A stretch of 64,000 nucleotides of DNA, taken from positions 1 to 64,000 of the forward strand of contig NZ_WMIG01000013.1 in assembly GCF_009711205.1 (NCBI RefSeq), in the 5' to 3' direction. Shown here one piece after another: positions 51,867-59,905 of this stretch. A program made the translations under genes and the position numbers. Position 1 is the stretch's first letter; every line of letters starts with the position of its first letter. This stretch comes from Paracoccus litorisediminis (GTDB lineage Bacteria; Pseudomonadota; Alphaproteobacteria; Rhodobacterales; Rhodobacteraceae). The notes under the pieces are model-generated. The model had not been told where the DNA came from. It did no database searches and saw only the letters and a program-made list of their open reading frames with translations.

Positions 51867-52502
51867 ATGGCCGGTAATGCGAGACTGTCAAAGCCTAGAC
51901 AAGGCCCGCCCCGGCCCCGTCAGGTCAGGCTCTTGGAAAAGATCATAGCCGCGACAGCCCGCCATCAGGCCGCTGCGGAGGATCGAGAGGATCGGGAACG
52001 GCGCCGGATCGAGGAGCGTCTGGCGAAGAAGCGAGAGCGGGAGGAGCGCAAGAAGCAGGGTATCCGCGCCCAGAGCGAGGCGCGGGAGAATTCGCAGAAA
52101 CGACGCGAGGATGCGCACAGGAGAATCACTGAGGAAATCGCGTCGGTGGTTGACGATGTAGGAATCAGGGCTGGCTTGCAGACGGTTGCGGATGAGGCAG
52201 CCAAGCGAGGCTTCACCACCGTCAGAGGGCAGGCATGGACCAGGCAAAACCTTCACCCTGTCTATCAAGCTGCGGTTCGCCTTCTCTCGGATCAAAAGCG
52301 CCTTGTCGCCCTTGTGCGTAAAGATCCTCAAGGGCTCTACATCAAGAATTTCGGCGCGGGTAAGGATTACCGACCGGGCGCTGATGGTGACGGAGGCTTG
52401 GAGCAGGGCGATAGCGTCCGAGTCTCCTACACTCCCGGCGAGGCCCTTCTGATCGTTCTTCCCGACGGTCGCGAGATCCACTGGCCCGTCGAAGATAGGT
52501 AG
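51867..52502 (+). CDS. hypothetical coiled-coil protein with recombinase-like motif
   Basis: 211 residues. A long basic coiled coil (about 25-90, Arg/Glu-rich), then RGFTTVRGQAWTRQNLHPVY, which resembles the DNA-binding hairpin of serine recombinases, and a beta-rich end. Function unknown. Confidence 0.55.
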   Translation: MAGNARLSKPRQGPPRPRQVRLLEKIIAATARHQAAAEDREDRERRRIEERLAKKREREERKKQGIRAQSEARENSQKRREDAHRRITEEIASVVDDVGIRAGLQTVADEAAKRGFTTVRGQAWTRQNLHPVYQAAVRLLSDQKRLVALVRKDPQGLYIKNFGAGKDYRPGADGDGGLEQGDSVRVSYTPGEALLIVLPDGREIHWPVEDR

Positions 52503-52545
52503 TCATGGTCGAGCCCGCTATCGGACCAACAAGACCAGCCACACA

Positions 52546-52573
52546 ACGCCGCCCTGTAAGAGGCGGCGTTTTT
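52546..52573 (+). terminator. strong intrinsic terminator
   Basis: ACGCCGCC (52546-52553) pairs with GGCGGCGT (52562-52569), then TTTT. Confidence 0.85.
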
Positions 52574-52602
52574 CGTTTCCGCCACCAAACTTTCGTAACC
52601 CG

Positions 52603-52642
52603 TGCGACCTATCGGCCTATCTAGGCTAAAACCTAGATAGGC
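52603..52642 (+). promoter_or_regulatory. promoter within a perfect second-class operator
   Basis: TGCGAC (52603-52608), TAAAAC (52627-52632), between GCCTATCTAGGC (52615-52626) and CCTAGATAGGC (52632-52642). Confidence 0.75.
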
Positions 52643-52665
52643 AAAACGAAATGAGGCAGCGCGAG

Positions 52666-53076
52666 ATGAACACCCTCCAATACAAGATCACCGCCAAATC
52701 GCAGGACTTTCTGCACCGTCTCCATATCTTCACGGTGATCGGCGACCCTGCAAGCGGCATCGAGCGTGCCAGGGCGGAGGCCAAGGAGCGCGGCCTTGAC
52801 GCGAACCTCTCGGGCTTCCGCGCCGAGCTGGTGGTGGACACCACGCGCCTCTACCGCACGCGCTCCGGCAAGAAGGTTCAGATCCACGGCGTCACGCTCC
52901 ACAACTCCGTCGGCAACGAGGTGAGCTGTCCGATCAAGTGCTCGATCCGCGCTGACAAGCCCCGCGCTCGGTCCCGCTACGCCATCCTGACCATCGACGG
53001 GCGGCGCGGCATCTTCGGCAAGCCCGAGCATGGCGACGACATTGTGGGCTTCTGGAATGACGAGGTGGCGGCATGA
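52666..53076 (+). CDS. hypothetical basic protein
   Basis: 136 residues, basic; ATG 52666 preferred over 52651 because of the purine-rich GAGG between them. Unknown. Confidence 0.5.
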   Translation: MNTLQYKITAKSQDFLHRLHIFTVIGDPASGIERARAEAKERGLDANLSGFRAELVVDTTRLYRTRSGKKVQIHGVTLHNSVGNEVSCPIKCSIRADKPRARSRYAILTIDGRRGIFGKPEHGDDIVGFWNDEVAA

Positions 53077-53252
53077 GCATGGATCGCATCGAGTTCCTGC
53101 AGAACGAAGTCGTCACCCTGGACCGGGACATCGCCGCCATCACGCGGAGCATCGAACTGGGCGCCAGGCCGAAGAACCCGCCGACCCGGCTGGTCAAGCG
53201 CAAGATCCAGATCCAGGGCGAGATCCTGGCCCTGCGGAGGATGGCGGCATGA
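53073..53252 (+). CDS. small helical protein
   Basis: 59 residues, amphipathic helices, coupled at both ends. Unknown. Confidence 0.45.
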   Translation: MSMDRIEFLQNEVVTLDRDIAAITRSIELGARPKNPPTRLVKRKIQIQGEILALRRMAA

Positions 53253-53419
53253 CTGACAAACAGATGAAGGAGCGCCTCGAGGATCTGCTCAACCGCACCC
53301 GCGCGGGCCTGGACTACCAGATAGCTCGGGAGGCCGTGATCAGACGGATCAAGGCAGATTACCTGCAAGAGTGCCAGAGTATCCGCCGGCAGCTCCTCGA
53401 GTTGGAGAAGCGTGCATGA
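53249..53419 (+). CDS. small helical protein
   Basis: 56 residues, charged helices. Unknown. Confidence 0.45.
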   Translation: MTDKQMKERLEDLLNRTRAGLDYQIAREAVIRRIKADYLQECQSIRRQLLELEKRA

Positions 53420-53583
53420 CGCTGATGGGAAAGACGCGCTACCGCGCCAGCCGTTCGTGGTTCTCGAAGCCGAAGGTCATCCTTCAGGTTCTTGTGTCCG
53501 ATCGCGACCATCACGGCGACCTCTATGCCTATTGGAAGGACGCCACGATCGAGGATCTTACCATGCTGGAGAAGCAGCCGTGA
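53416..53583 (+). CDS. small basic protein
   Basis: 55 residues. Last gene of its run. Unknown. Confidence 0.45.
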   Translation: MTLMGKTRYRASRSWFSKPKVILQVLVSDRDHHGDLYAYWKDATIEDLTMLEKQP

Positions 53584-53856
53584 CGCTCCGGTCCGAAGCG
53601 ATGAGGGTCTGACAAAGGATAGAGCGGCCGCAGCTCTTGGGTGTTCGTCTTCCCAGAAAGCGGTGCGATTACTCGGCGAGTGCGCGGCCTTTGTAGGGCC
53701 ATAACCCCGAGACGGCGCGGTTCGGCTGAAATCTCGCGGACGCGGCGCAGGGTGCCATGCCTTGAAAGCAGGGGCATTCACAGAGGGCTTTCTCAGGCAG
53801 CCCTCTCGGCCGCTGGGGTGCGCCAACACCCCAGCGGCTTTCTCATGGCCGGGCGC
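53584..53856. other. gene-free stretch with hairpins
   Basis: No convincing gene. Contains GAGGGCT...AGCCCTC (about 53783-53806) and the terminator below. Composition is ordinary. Confidence 0.5.
53809..53842 (+). terminator. 12-bp perfect stem terminator
   Basis: GCCGCTGGGGTG (53809-53820) pairs with CACCCCAGCGGC (53827-53838), then TTTCTC. It ends rightward transcription facing the minus-strand gene at 53857. Confidence 0.75.
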
Positions 53857-54060
53857 TCAGTCCCGCGGATCACCCTTGAAGGCGCGCACCCAGATCGGCC
53901 GCACCTCGATCGCCCCATCACCGGCGATGCGTCCACAGGCCGAGCAGCGGAAGGTCTTTCGTGAAAACGAGGACTGCGGATGCTCAGGGAGCTGCAGGAC
54001 CGCTCTATGCCCGCAGGCGCAGGTCAGGATCACGTCGAAGTAGTCTCTCGCGCCGCTCAT
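53857..54060 (-). CDS. zinc-ribbon protein on the minus strand
   Basis: 67 residues with CACGHRAVLQL and CSACGR, a two-pair zinc ribbon, and a C-terminal beta strand IEVRPIWV. It is the only likely minus-strand gene before 58 kb. The ribosome site is weak. Confidence 0.5.
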   Translation of the reverse strand: MSGARDYFDVILTCACGHRAVLQLPEHPQSSFSRKTFRCSACGRIAGDGAIEVRPIWVRAFKGDPRD

Positions 54061-54191
54061 CAGGGGTCGTTCCGCTTCGCGCTCAAAGAGAACAATTATG
54101 GAACATCAACCTGTCGGCGACAACCCGCGCAAACGATTACATATGGGCCACACTCGCCCCGCCGGCCGTCTCAAAGGGTAGTATGCCACCA

Positions 54192-54205
54192 AGTAAGCGC
54201 TACAT
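54192..54205 (+). promoter_or_regulatory. operator half-site
   Basis: AGTAAGCGCTACAT, downstream of GGGTAGTATG, a possible -10, and ahead of the gene at 54242. Confidence 0.4.
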
Positions 54206-54241
54206 ACATACCTCCCTCAAAGAAGAAGAAGGCACTCGCCC

Positions 54242-54595
54242 ATGAAGATCGGCAACCTCATTGAAGCAGCCATTGCGCTCCATGACGGAAGCAAGGAGTT
54301 CAACCTCAACTATGCCACCCGCTTCTGCGCCCACGGCCAGGAGCGCCTGAGCTGGAGCGCCAGCATCGGATCGCTGCACCACCAGCCGGACCTCCCCGCG
54401 CGCGGCCGGGTCTTCGAGGCAGAAGGCGACACCGCAGAGGAGGCGCTCGGCAATCTGATCCAGGCTCAGATCACCCACCTGAAAGAGACCTCGAAGCACC
54501 GGATCGGCGACCGCCGCACCGTGAAGGCTCTCTCCGCATCCAATGATCGCGACACGCCAAAGAAGGCCGGCAAGGAGAAGTCGAGCAGCTCCTGA
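54242..54595 (+). CDS. hypothetical protein with Lys/Ser tail
   Basis: 117 residues; globular start, flexible basic tail (KKAGKEKSSSS). AAGAAGG upstream. Unknown. Confidence 0.5.
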   Translation: MKIGNLIEAAIALHDGSKEFNLNYATRFCAHGQERLSWSASIGSLHHQPDLPARGRVFEAEGDTAEEALGNLIQAQITHLKETSKHRIGDRRTVKALSASNDRDTPKKAGKEKSSSS

Positions 54596-54616
54596 CGGCC
54601 CTGCCCTGTTACACCT

Positions 54617-54846
54617 TGAGACTTTTCGGACGAATGTGTCTCACCCTGGATCGGAAATGTCTCACCAATGGGCCGTTTTCGATCCTTTTTCGTATCGCAA
54701 AAGCGATCCTGACCGCGACACAAGCGGGTCAAAAACACCCCAAAGTCTCACAAACCCCAGCAAATGCAGGGCCTCGATCCAGAGGCGATCAAATGTGAGA
54801 CACCAAAACGCCCTTTTCCAGATTTTCCGACCGAAAAGTCTCACCT
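54617..54846 (+). repeat. GTCTCAC repeat cluster with flanking inverted repeat
   Basis: Five copies of GTCTCAC (four direct, at about 54639, 54658, 54745 and 54838, and one inverted near 54794) lie within 230 bases. The ends are inverted copies of each other: GAGACTTTTCGGACGAA (about 54618) and TTCCGACCGAAAAGTCTC (about 54824). No gene fits. It looks like a protein-binding array. Confidence 0.6.
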
Positions 54847-54972
54847 CGAGGACCAGATCGAAATCCACCGGAGGTAATCGAAGCAGAGGAGCCGGATCTG
54901 ACACCAGGAGAAGAGTCGACACAGAGGAGCCGAGCCGCACCACATTCGGCCGGAGACATCCATCCACACCTC

Positions 54973-55047
54973 TTTCCTAATCCGCCTCGGCTATACTTAT
55001 TCTTCTCTTAGGAAAGACATTACGTATAGGCGAAGCGGATTAGGAAA
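54973..55047. repeat. 24-bp-arm inverted repeat
   Basis: Arms 54973-54996 and 55024-55047 match at 22 of 24 positions (TTTCCTAATCCGC, then TCG, then CTATAC), with a 27-base loop that contains a third, partial copy (CTTAGGAAAG). The DNA is more AT-rich than its surroundings. Confidence 0.7.
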
Positions 55048-55870
55048 CGCTCCGGCTAGACAAGACACCGACCACGCCCATCCTCATAGGAAAAGACCTA
55101 GAGGAAAGCCTCGGCCGACAGACACATGCAGCTCTCCGGCTCACATCCATCAAACACCAGGAAAAACAGGCCGTAGAGCGCCTTCAGGCTATCCCGGCCA
55201 CACAGGTAGCCAAGACACCAGAGGAGCTGCCTACAGCCTCACTACAGAGGCTCCCAGGCAGATGCCTGCCTAGGCCGATAGGCATGCCCCGGCCAAGACA
55301 CCAGACAGATCAGAAAACGGGGAACGGGCAGCTCTCCTGCACAAGAGAAATGACCAGAGGGAAAGGACGCACAAGGGAGAGGAAAGCTCAGAGGGAAACG
55401 GATGCAGGAGAAGGAAGAGGAGGATGCCTGAAGGAGCGGACCTAGAGAGGGAGGAGATCCATAGAGGAGCGCGAGCGTGAGGGCATAGGGAAGGAAGAAG
55501 CCCTAAGAGGAAAACCCCAGAGAGGAAAGAGGTCGAAAGGAGCGATCCTAGGAGTGGGAGGTGACTGAGGAGTGGAAACGTAAGGGTGGAGGGTTCGAGC
55601 GCAAACGCCTCCAATTCCTCCCCACGCCCATCATAACCGATCCTCCACTCCACCATCCGGCCGAGGAAACGGGGAACGGGGGCACTTTTGCCCATTGAGG
55701 GATGACGCAGGGATTGGACACGCCCTGCCCTGCTCCACCGCCCGGTCCCACCTGGGGCATCCGATCCGTTTCCGCCCCGGTCCCTGCCCTGCCCCATCCC
55801 GACATCGAGGAGGCGGAGAGGAGCTGGAGTGGGATCGACCGCCCGGCCGCACAACCCAGCGGCGCTACCT

Positions 55871-55898
55871 GCCTACCTAGGCTAAAACCTACCTAGGC
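55871..55898 (+). promoter_or_regulatory. second-class operator around -10
   Basis: GCCTACCTAGGC (55871-55882), TAAAAC, CCTACCTAGGC (55888-55898) ahead of the gene at 55926. No GAC-type -35. Confidence 0.6.
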
Positions 55899-55925
55899 AA
55901 AGACGCGCAGCATAGGAGAAGCGCA

Positions 55926-56309
55926 ATGAAGATCGAGATCATCGAGCACCGCGGCATCGTGACACGGATCAACAACGATGTGACGGTCACGGTTGAAGGA
56001 CCGCATCGCGAGTTTCGCATCGACCTCAGCGCGACCGTCGAAGACTGGACGCGCCGCATCGGCGCACTCGACCGGATCGTCAAGCATGAGGCGAAGCGTA
56101 ATGCGGAGTTCTACGCCGATGGCGAGGCCAGCGTGGATCTGCTGTGGATCGAGTATGGCTTTGTCAGCACGACCTTCGAGAACGGGGTGACCGCTTCGGT
56201 CGATAGTAGCTTCGTCTCGCTCTACATGCCGGTGAATGACGACTTCGAGGACCAGGAGACGCATTGGGTCGCAGCCGCGCCGGTGCTGCGGGAACTGCTC
56301 GCGGCCTGA
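55926..56309 (+). CDS. hypothetical protein
   Basis: 127 residues, beta-rich. AGGAGAAGCGCA before the ATG. Unknown. Confidence 0.55.
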   Translation: MKIEIIEHRGIVTRINNDVTVTVEGPHREFRIDLSATVEDWTRRIGALDRIVKHEAKRNAEFYADGEASVDLLWIEYGFVSTTFENGVTASVDSSFVSLYMPVNDDFEDQETHWVAAAPVLRELLAA

Positions 56310-56329
56310 CAAACCCGAGAGAACCATCT

Positions 56330-56357
56330 GCCTAGGTAGGCTAAAACCTACCTAGGC
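56330..56357 (+). promoter_or_regulatory. second-class operator around -10
   Basis: GCCTAGGTAGGC (56330-56341), TAAAAC, CCTACCTAGGC (56347-56357). Confidence 0.6.
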
Positions 56358-56418
56358 AAAGTCGAAAGCCTGAAGTGAGCCACGCGCGACACGCAAGCGC
56401 AAACCATAGGAGCCAGAC

Positions 56419-57255
56419 ATGGCACAAGGCACCACCTCCGTCACCACCGTCACCGAAACCCAGATCGACCTCGCGGGTCTGGAGGCCGCGATCAACGAGG
56501 CCCAGCAGCCGGTCCTCGATGCCGAGACCATCATGGTCCTGCAGGGCGCGACCGAGATGGTCCTGCAACCCGCCGAGGAGCCGGCGGCGCCCGTCGATGA
56601 GAAGACCGGGATGAGCTTCGCCGAGATCCTCGACACGATCACCGAGGAGCAGTCGCAGGCCCAGCTCCATGCCTTGCAGGCCAGCTTCGCCACGCGGGCC
56701 GAGTTCGAGCACGAGAAGGCTCCGGGCAATGACGTGATCCAGCGCAAGCTGTCGAGCTACCTCGCAACCCTGTCGACGCCCGGCGTGGTCAAGGCGCAGG
56801 TGGCGGTGGGTCTGGATACGAACTTCGCCAATCGCAGCCGGAGCACCGGGTCGCGGCGCAACGTCTATGGGATCGAGAAGGTAGCCCGCCTCCTGAACCT
56901 GGCCGTGACTGGCATCCACAACAATGCCTTCAACAAGGCGATCCTGGCCTCGATGGTGGCCTGCGAGGGAAAGGCGGCGCTTCCGTTCACCAGCAAGGTC
57001 GCCCAGGCGGCTGCCTCGGATAAGGTGGCGATCGACAACTCCTACAAGCCTTTCCTGGTGCGCCACACCGTCGCGGAGAACACGGCCGACACGCAGTCCA
57101 GCTCCACCATGACGGCGCTCGAGGATCTTGGCGTGGTGGTCAACACCGGAACGCGCGGCCGCCCGGTCTACAGCTTCACCCAGACACCGCTGGCGCTGCG
57201 GTTCAAGGAGCTGGGCAAGCTGGTGCTGATCGCCGAAGGGATAGAGACGGCCTGA
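56419..57255 (+). CDS. hypothetical protein, related to the gene at 60462
   Basis: 278 residues. Acidic N-terminus, then SRRNVYGIEKVARLLNLAVTG and a C-terminal winged-helix-like end (TALEDLGVVVNTGTRGRPVY). Similar blocks in the same order occur in the minus-strand gene 60462-61109. Unknown function. Confidence 0.6.
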   Translation: MAQGTTSVTTVTETQIDLAGLEAAINEAQQPVLDAETIMVLQGATEMVLQPAEEPAAPVDEKTGMSFAEILDTITEEQSQAQLHALQASFATRAEFEHEKAPGNDVIQRKLSSYLATLSTPGVVKAQVAVGLDTNFANRSRSTGSRRNVYGIEKVARLLNLAVTGIHNNAFNKAILASMVACEGKAALPFTSKVAQAAASDKVAIDNSYKPFLVRHTVAENTADTQSSSTMTALEDLGVVVNTGTRGRPVYSFTQTPLALRFKELGKLVLIAEGIETA

Positions 57256-57273
57256 ACGGGCCAGTCTCGGAGA

Positions 57274-57310
57274 GGAGAGCGGCAGTGGTGCGCCGCTCTC
57301 CTTTTCTTTT
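57274..57310 (+). terminator. strong intrinsic terminator
   Basis: GGAGAGCGGC (57274-57283) pairs with GCCGCTCTCC (57292-57301), then TTTTCTTTT. Confidence 0.9.
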
Positions 57311-57530
57311 GCCTCGTGGCGGTGGGAAGGAGATGGGGAACGGGCAGGAGCCCCAGGTGGGGCCGACGGGTGGAGAGGGGCAGGAAATGGGGAACGGGTG
57401 AACCGCGTCTATCTGTGGGATGGGAAAGGAAAGGGAGTCTCCGCCCCGCCTCCATCCCCGCATCCCTGCTCCGAGCCCTTCCCATCTCCGACCCTGGTCC
57501 GTTGTCCAGCCTCGCACCATCCGGCGACAA
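57311..57530. other. polypurine then polypyrimidine intergenic tract
   Basis: G-rich runs (two copies of ATGGGGAACGGG and GGGAAAGGAAAGG) with G-quadruplex potential, followed by a C/T-rich stretch. No gene seen. Confidence 0.6.
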
Positions 57531-57534
57531 CCCG

Positions 57535-57574
57535 TGAGACCTATCTGCCTGCCTAGGCTATAACCTACCTAGGC
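57535..57574 (+). promoter_or_regulatory. promoter within second-class operator
   Basis: TGAGAC (57535-57540), TATAAC (57559-57564), GCCTGCCTAGGC (57547-57558) and CCTACCTAGGC (57564-57574), leader AGAGGCACCAC. Confidence 0.7.
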
Positions 57575-57603
57575 ACCAACGCCTAGCACCACAGAGGCAC
57601 CAC

Positions 57604-57915
57604 ATGCACCCCAAGCGTTTCTTCTCCGAACTGAACGAATACTTCACCGCGGTCCTGGCTGGCGATCCGATCGACTGCCAAGCAGGATATACCGACGGCG
57701 ATCACGTCACCTGGCTCCTCGATCAGTTCGGCGGCGATGACATCCGCATGGTCGAGCTGAACGCGGCCTTTGCCGAGCGTATCGAGACCCCTGAACAGGC
57801 GACCCATGTCCTGGCCTATATGCGCGATCTGGCGGCAGGCATCATCCAGTTCAACCTTTTCGAGGCGAGCGAGCTTCCTGACGAGGTGCTCGAATCCATC
57901 GCCAAGGTGCTCTAA
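57604..57915 (+). CDS. hypothetical acidic protein
   Basis: 103 residues, helical, acidic. The AGAGGCACCAC leader abuts the ATG. Unknown. Confidence 0.6.
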   Translation: MHPKRFFSELNEYFTAVLAGDPIDCQAGYTDGDHVTWLLDQFGGDDIRMVELNAAFAERIETPEQATHVLAYMRDLAAGIIQFNLFEASELPDEVLESIAKVL

Positions 57916-57931
57916 CCCGCTACAGCGACCA

Positions 57932-57959
57932 GCCTACCTAGGCTACTACCTAGGTAGGC
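57932..57959 (+). promoter_or_regulatory. second-class operator
   Basis: GCCTACCTAGGC (57932-57943), TACTAC, CCTAGGTAGGC (57949-57959). The spacing to AGCGAC is 14, so the promoter is atypical. Confidence 0.5.
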
Positions 57960-57989
57960 ACCAACGCCTAACACCTCGAAAGGCACCAC

Positions 57990-58328
57990 ATGAAGATCAC
58001 CTCCGCCGTCATCGACCAGCTTCTGCCGCGCCTCAATGTCGACATGATCGACCTGCCGAGTGACGACATGGATTTCAGCGAGCGCTTCCAAGCAGTCGTC
58101 GGCCAAGATGTGCTGTTGAGCATCGGCCTGCACACCAATGCGACCTCCGCCGTCTGGCAGTTTGAGATTGCCGAGCTTTCCGGTCACTGGCACGCCGAGA
58201 GCGAGATGAAACTTCCGGCGCGCGACTACAAGTTCTTCGCAGGTTTCACCTCCTTCGAGAACGCGATGGCCGCGCTGTGCGAGACCACGCGCTATCTCTC
58301 CAGCCTCGACGGCTTCAGCGAAGTCTGA
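57990..58328 (+). CDS. hypothetical protein
   Basis: 112 residues; leader GAAAGGCACCAC. Last plus-strand gene before the minus-strand block. Unknown. Confidence 0.6.
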   Translation: MKITSAVIDQLLPRLNVDMIDLPSDDMDFSERFQAVVGQDVLLSIGLHTNATSAVWQFEIAELSGHWHAESEMKLPARDYKFFAGFTSFENAMAALCETTRYLSSLDGFSEV

Positions 58329-58337
58329 TCCGATCGA

Positions 58338-58380
58338 CCTAGGTAGGCATGAGCCTGCCTAGGCGTCAGCCTGTCTAGGC
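58338..58380. repeat. three second-class operator units without a promoter
   Basis: CCTAGGTAGGC (58338-58348), GCCTGCCTAGGC (58353-58364) and GCCTGTCTAGGC (58369-58380) lie between convergent genes, where no promoter is needed. Confidence 0.6.
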
Positions 58381-58454
58381 GGAGCAGGGCAGGGCCTGGG
58401 CGCTCCATCTCCACTCCGCGCGCCCCTTCCCAGCTCCTTCCCATGATGACGGCT

Positions 58455-58479
58455 ATGAAAAGAGGCGGCCGAAGCCGCC
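58455..58479 (-). terminator. minus-strand terminator
   Basis: On the minus strand GGCGGC-TTCG-GCCGCC is followed by TCTTTTC; ends the gene at 58485. Confidence 0.75.
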
Positions 58480-58484
58480 ACCCC

Positions 58485-58856
58485 TCACTCGCCTTTGTCG
58501 ATCCGGTTTCTATGCGCCAAGTTGTTGCCGATCGCACGTCCCAGGCTCGCCTCGTCTTTCGAGCGCAGTCCCTCCTTGTAGGTCTGCATCGGCGATGCTT
58601 CTTCACAGCAAAAGAGGTAGGTGTGAACGGCTTGATTGACGGTGAAGGAGATCGCCTCAGCCATCGTGTCGAAATGATCGACAATGACCGTATCCCGGCC
58701 TTTGTCGATCAAGGTGTGAACCAGGAACTTGGCGCCGCGCGCCGTGGTGACGATGTAAAGCTCATCCCAGTCGCTGTCGCCGGTCATGTGAATGACGCGC
58801 TGCTCCGAGGCTTTGAGGTAGTCGATATAGGCGATTTGCGCTGCGTGAAGTTGCAT
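58485..58856 (-). CDS. hypothetical protein
   Basis: 123 residues. Start chosen at the ATG directly after the AAAGGCACCACGACC leader. Mixed alpha/beta. Unknown. Confidence 0.6.
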   Translation of the reverse strand: MQLHAAQIAYIDYLKASEQRVIHMTGDSDWDELYIVTTARGAKFLVHTLIDKGRDTVIVDHFDTMAEAISFTVNQAVHTYLFCCEEASPMQTYKEGLRSKDEASLGRAIGNNLAHRNRIDKGE

Positions 58857-58887
58857 GGTCGTGGTGCCTTTCAAGATGACCGTTTAA

Positions 58888-58920
58888 CTATCTAGTTTTT
58901 AGCCTACCTAGGCACCTAGG
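58888..58920 (-). promoter_or_regulatory. minus-strand promoter with second-class operator
   Basis: Read leftward: CCTAGGTGCCTAGGTAGGC, then TAAAAA, then CTAGATAGT. It drives the gene at 58485. Confidence 0.55.
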
Positions 58921-59001
58921 TTTCGCGGAAAGTGCAGCTATTTTAGTGGGTTGTGAGTCGGCGGGATGCCCCGGCTCCTTTCCATCTCCGCCTCGAAGGC
59001 A

Positions 59002-59028
59002 ATGAAAAGAGGCGGCCGGAGCCGCCTC
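59002..59028 (-). terminator. minus-strand terminator
   Basis: On the minus strand GAGGCGGC-TCCG-GCCGCCTC is followed by TTTTCATT; ends the gene at 59038. Confidence 0.8.
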
Positions 59029-59037
59029 GTCTCGCTC

Positions 59038-59367
59038 TCACATATCCATCATCTGCGTCAGGATCTTGCTGGCCTCTCCGTTCGACATGAGCGTGTCGGC
59101 CTCGACCTCCTCACCGAAGAGCTTGCGCGCGTAGTGCTGGATCTTCTTGAGGCCGGTCTCGGCCAGGAGCGCGATCTGCCAGGCGAGCAGATCCTCACCG
59201 TCGCGGTAGGTGGCGCGTGCCATCGCATAGGCGACGCGCGCCTGCTGTCCCGGCGTCAGCTTCTTCTCGTTCTTGGTGGCGAAGGTCACGACCTCGGAGC
59301 TGTTGGCATAGGCCAGAGCGATCGAGTCAGGGAGCGTGACTTTGGCGACGGTAACAAGAGCGGTCAT
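59038..59367 (-). CDS. hypothetical protein
   Basis: 109 residues, helical. Leader CGAAAGGCACCACACC abuts the ATG. Unknown. Confidence 0.6.
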   Translation of the reverse strand: MTALVTVAKVTLPDSIALAYANSSEVVTFATKNEKKLTPGQQARVAYAMARATYRDGEDLLAWQIALLAETGLKKIQHYARKLFGEEVEADTLMSNGEASKILTQMMDM

Positions 59368-59405
59368 GGTGTGGTGCCTTTCGGTGTTAGGCGGTTTCTA
59401 CATGA

Positions 59406-59440
59406 CCTTTTTAGCCTACCTAGGCAGATAGGTATCGCGG
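59406..59440 (-). promoter_or_regulatory. minus-strand promoter with second-class operator
   Basis: Read leftward: CGCGATACC, then CTATCTGCCTAGGTAGGC, then TAAAAA; ahead of the gene at 59038. Confidence 0.55.
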
Positions 59441-59444
59441 GTTG

Positions 59445-59531
59445 CTAGAGGAGATAGAACATTCCGGCGACGATCGCAGCGATGAGGATCGCCGCCAGGA
59501 TGTGGGAGATAAGCTCGGACTTGTGCGACAT
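59445..59531 (-). CDS. 28-residue membrane peptide
   Basis: MSHKSELISHILAAILIAAI and a further eight residues: one transmembrane helix after a charged start. AAAGG lies about nine bases upstream. Holin-like or regulatory micropeptide is possible. Confidence 0.4.
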   Translation of the reverse strand: MSHKSELISHILAAILIAAIVAGMFYLL

Positions 59532-59593
59532 GGGATCGGCCTTTGAGATGGTCTGCGACCATAGGCCAGCCAGCGCGCCGTGTCGGCTGGGTT

Positions 59594-59905
59594 TTAGAAG
59601 GGCTTGAGCTGGATCAGGAGCGGAGCTGCCTCGGAGAGGGCCTGGGCGCGGGCAGGGGAGTGCTTCTCCAGCCGGAGCCTGATCCGCTCATGCAGCTCGG
59701 CGGAGCGGCGCTGGAGCGCGGCTGCGGCGCGCAGGATGATCTCGGCCTCCTTGCGCTCCCCATCGAGGTCGCAGTTGGGTGTGGGCAGGGCCTGGGGGTC
59801 TTCCAGGTCGGAGACGATCTGCTCGGCGCGATCCTTCAGCTTCTGGCGATAGGAGGCGACGTTCTCCCGGTTGCGGGCAATGGCTTCTTCGGACATGCGG
59901 GCCAT
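59594..59905 (-). CDS. hypothetical helical protein
   Basis: 103 residues, Arg/Glu-rich helices. AAGGAG seven bases before the ATG is a strong ribosome site, unlike the AAAGGCACCAC leader of its neighbours. Confidence 0.6.
   Translation of the reverse strand: MARMSEEAIARNRENVASYRQKLKDRAEQIVSDLEDPQALPTPNCDLDGERKEAEIILRAAAALQRRSAELHERIRLRLEKHSPARAQALSEAAPLLIQLKPF

Larger units (their letters stand above)
54596..55925. other. 1.3-kb gene-free region
   Basis: The longest stretch without a supported gene. It contains the GTCTCAC cluster, a 24-base long inverted repeat, a strand-biased polypurine tract (about 55310-55600) and a second-class operator at its right end (55871-55898). Open frames here follow the purine bias and look spurious. 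Confidence 0.65.

Noticed and set aside
53600..53720. Possible tRNA-like segment (GAGC...GCTC arm, GGTTCG)
   Set aside because: Arms do not assemble into a cloverleaf and no acceptor stem pairs; no tRNA is claimed anywhere in the window.
55270..55854. 194-codon minus-strand frame in the gene-poor region
   Set aside because: Ser/Leu/Pro/Phe low complexity produced by the polypurine tract; no ribosome site or promoter.
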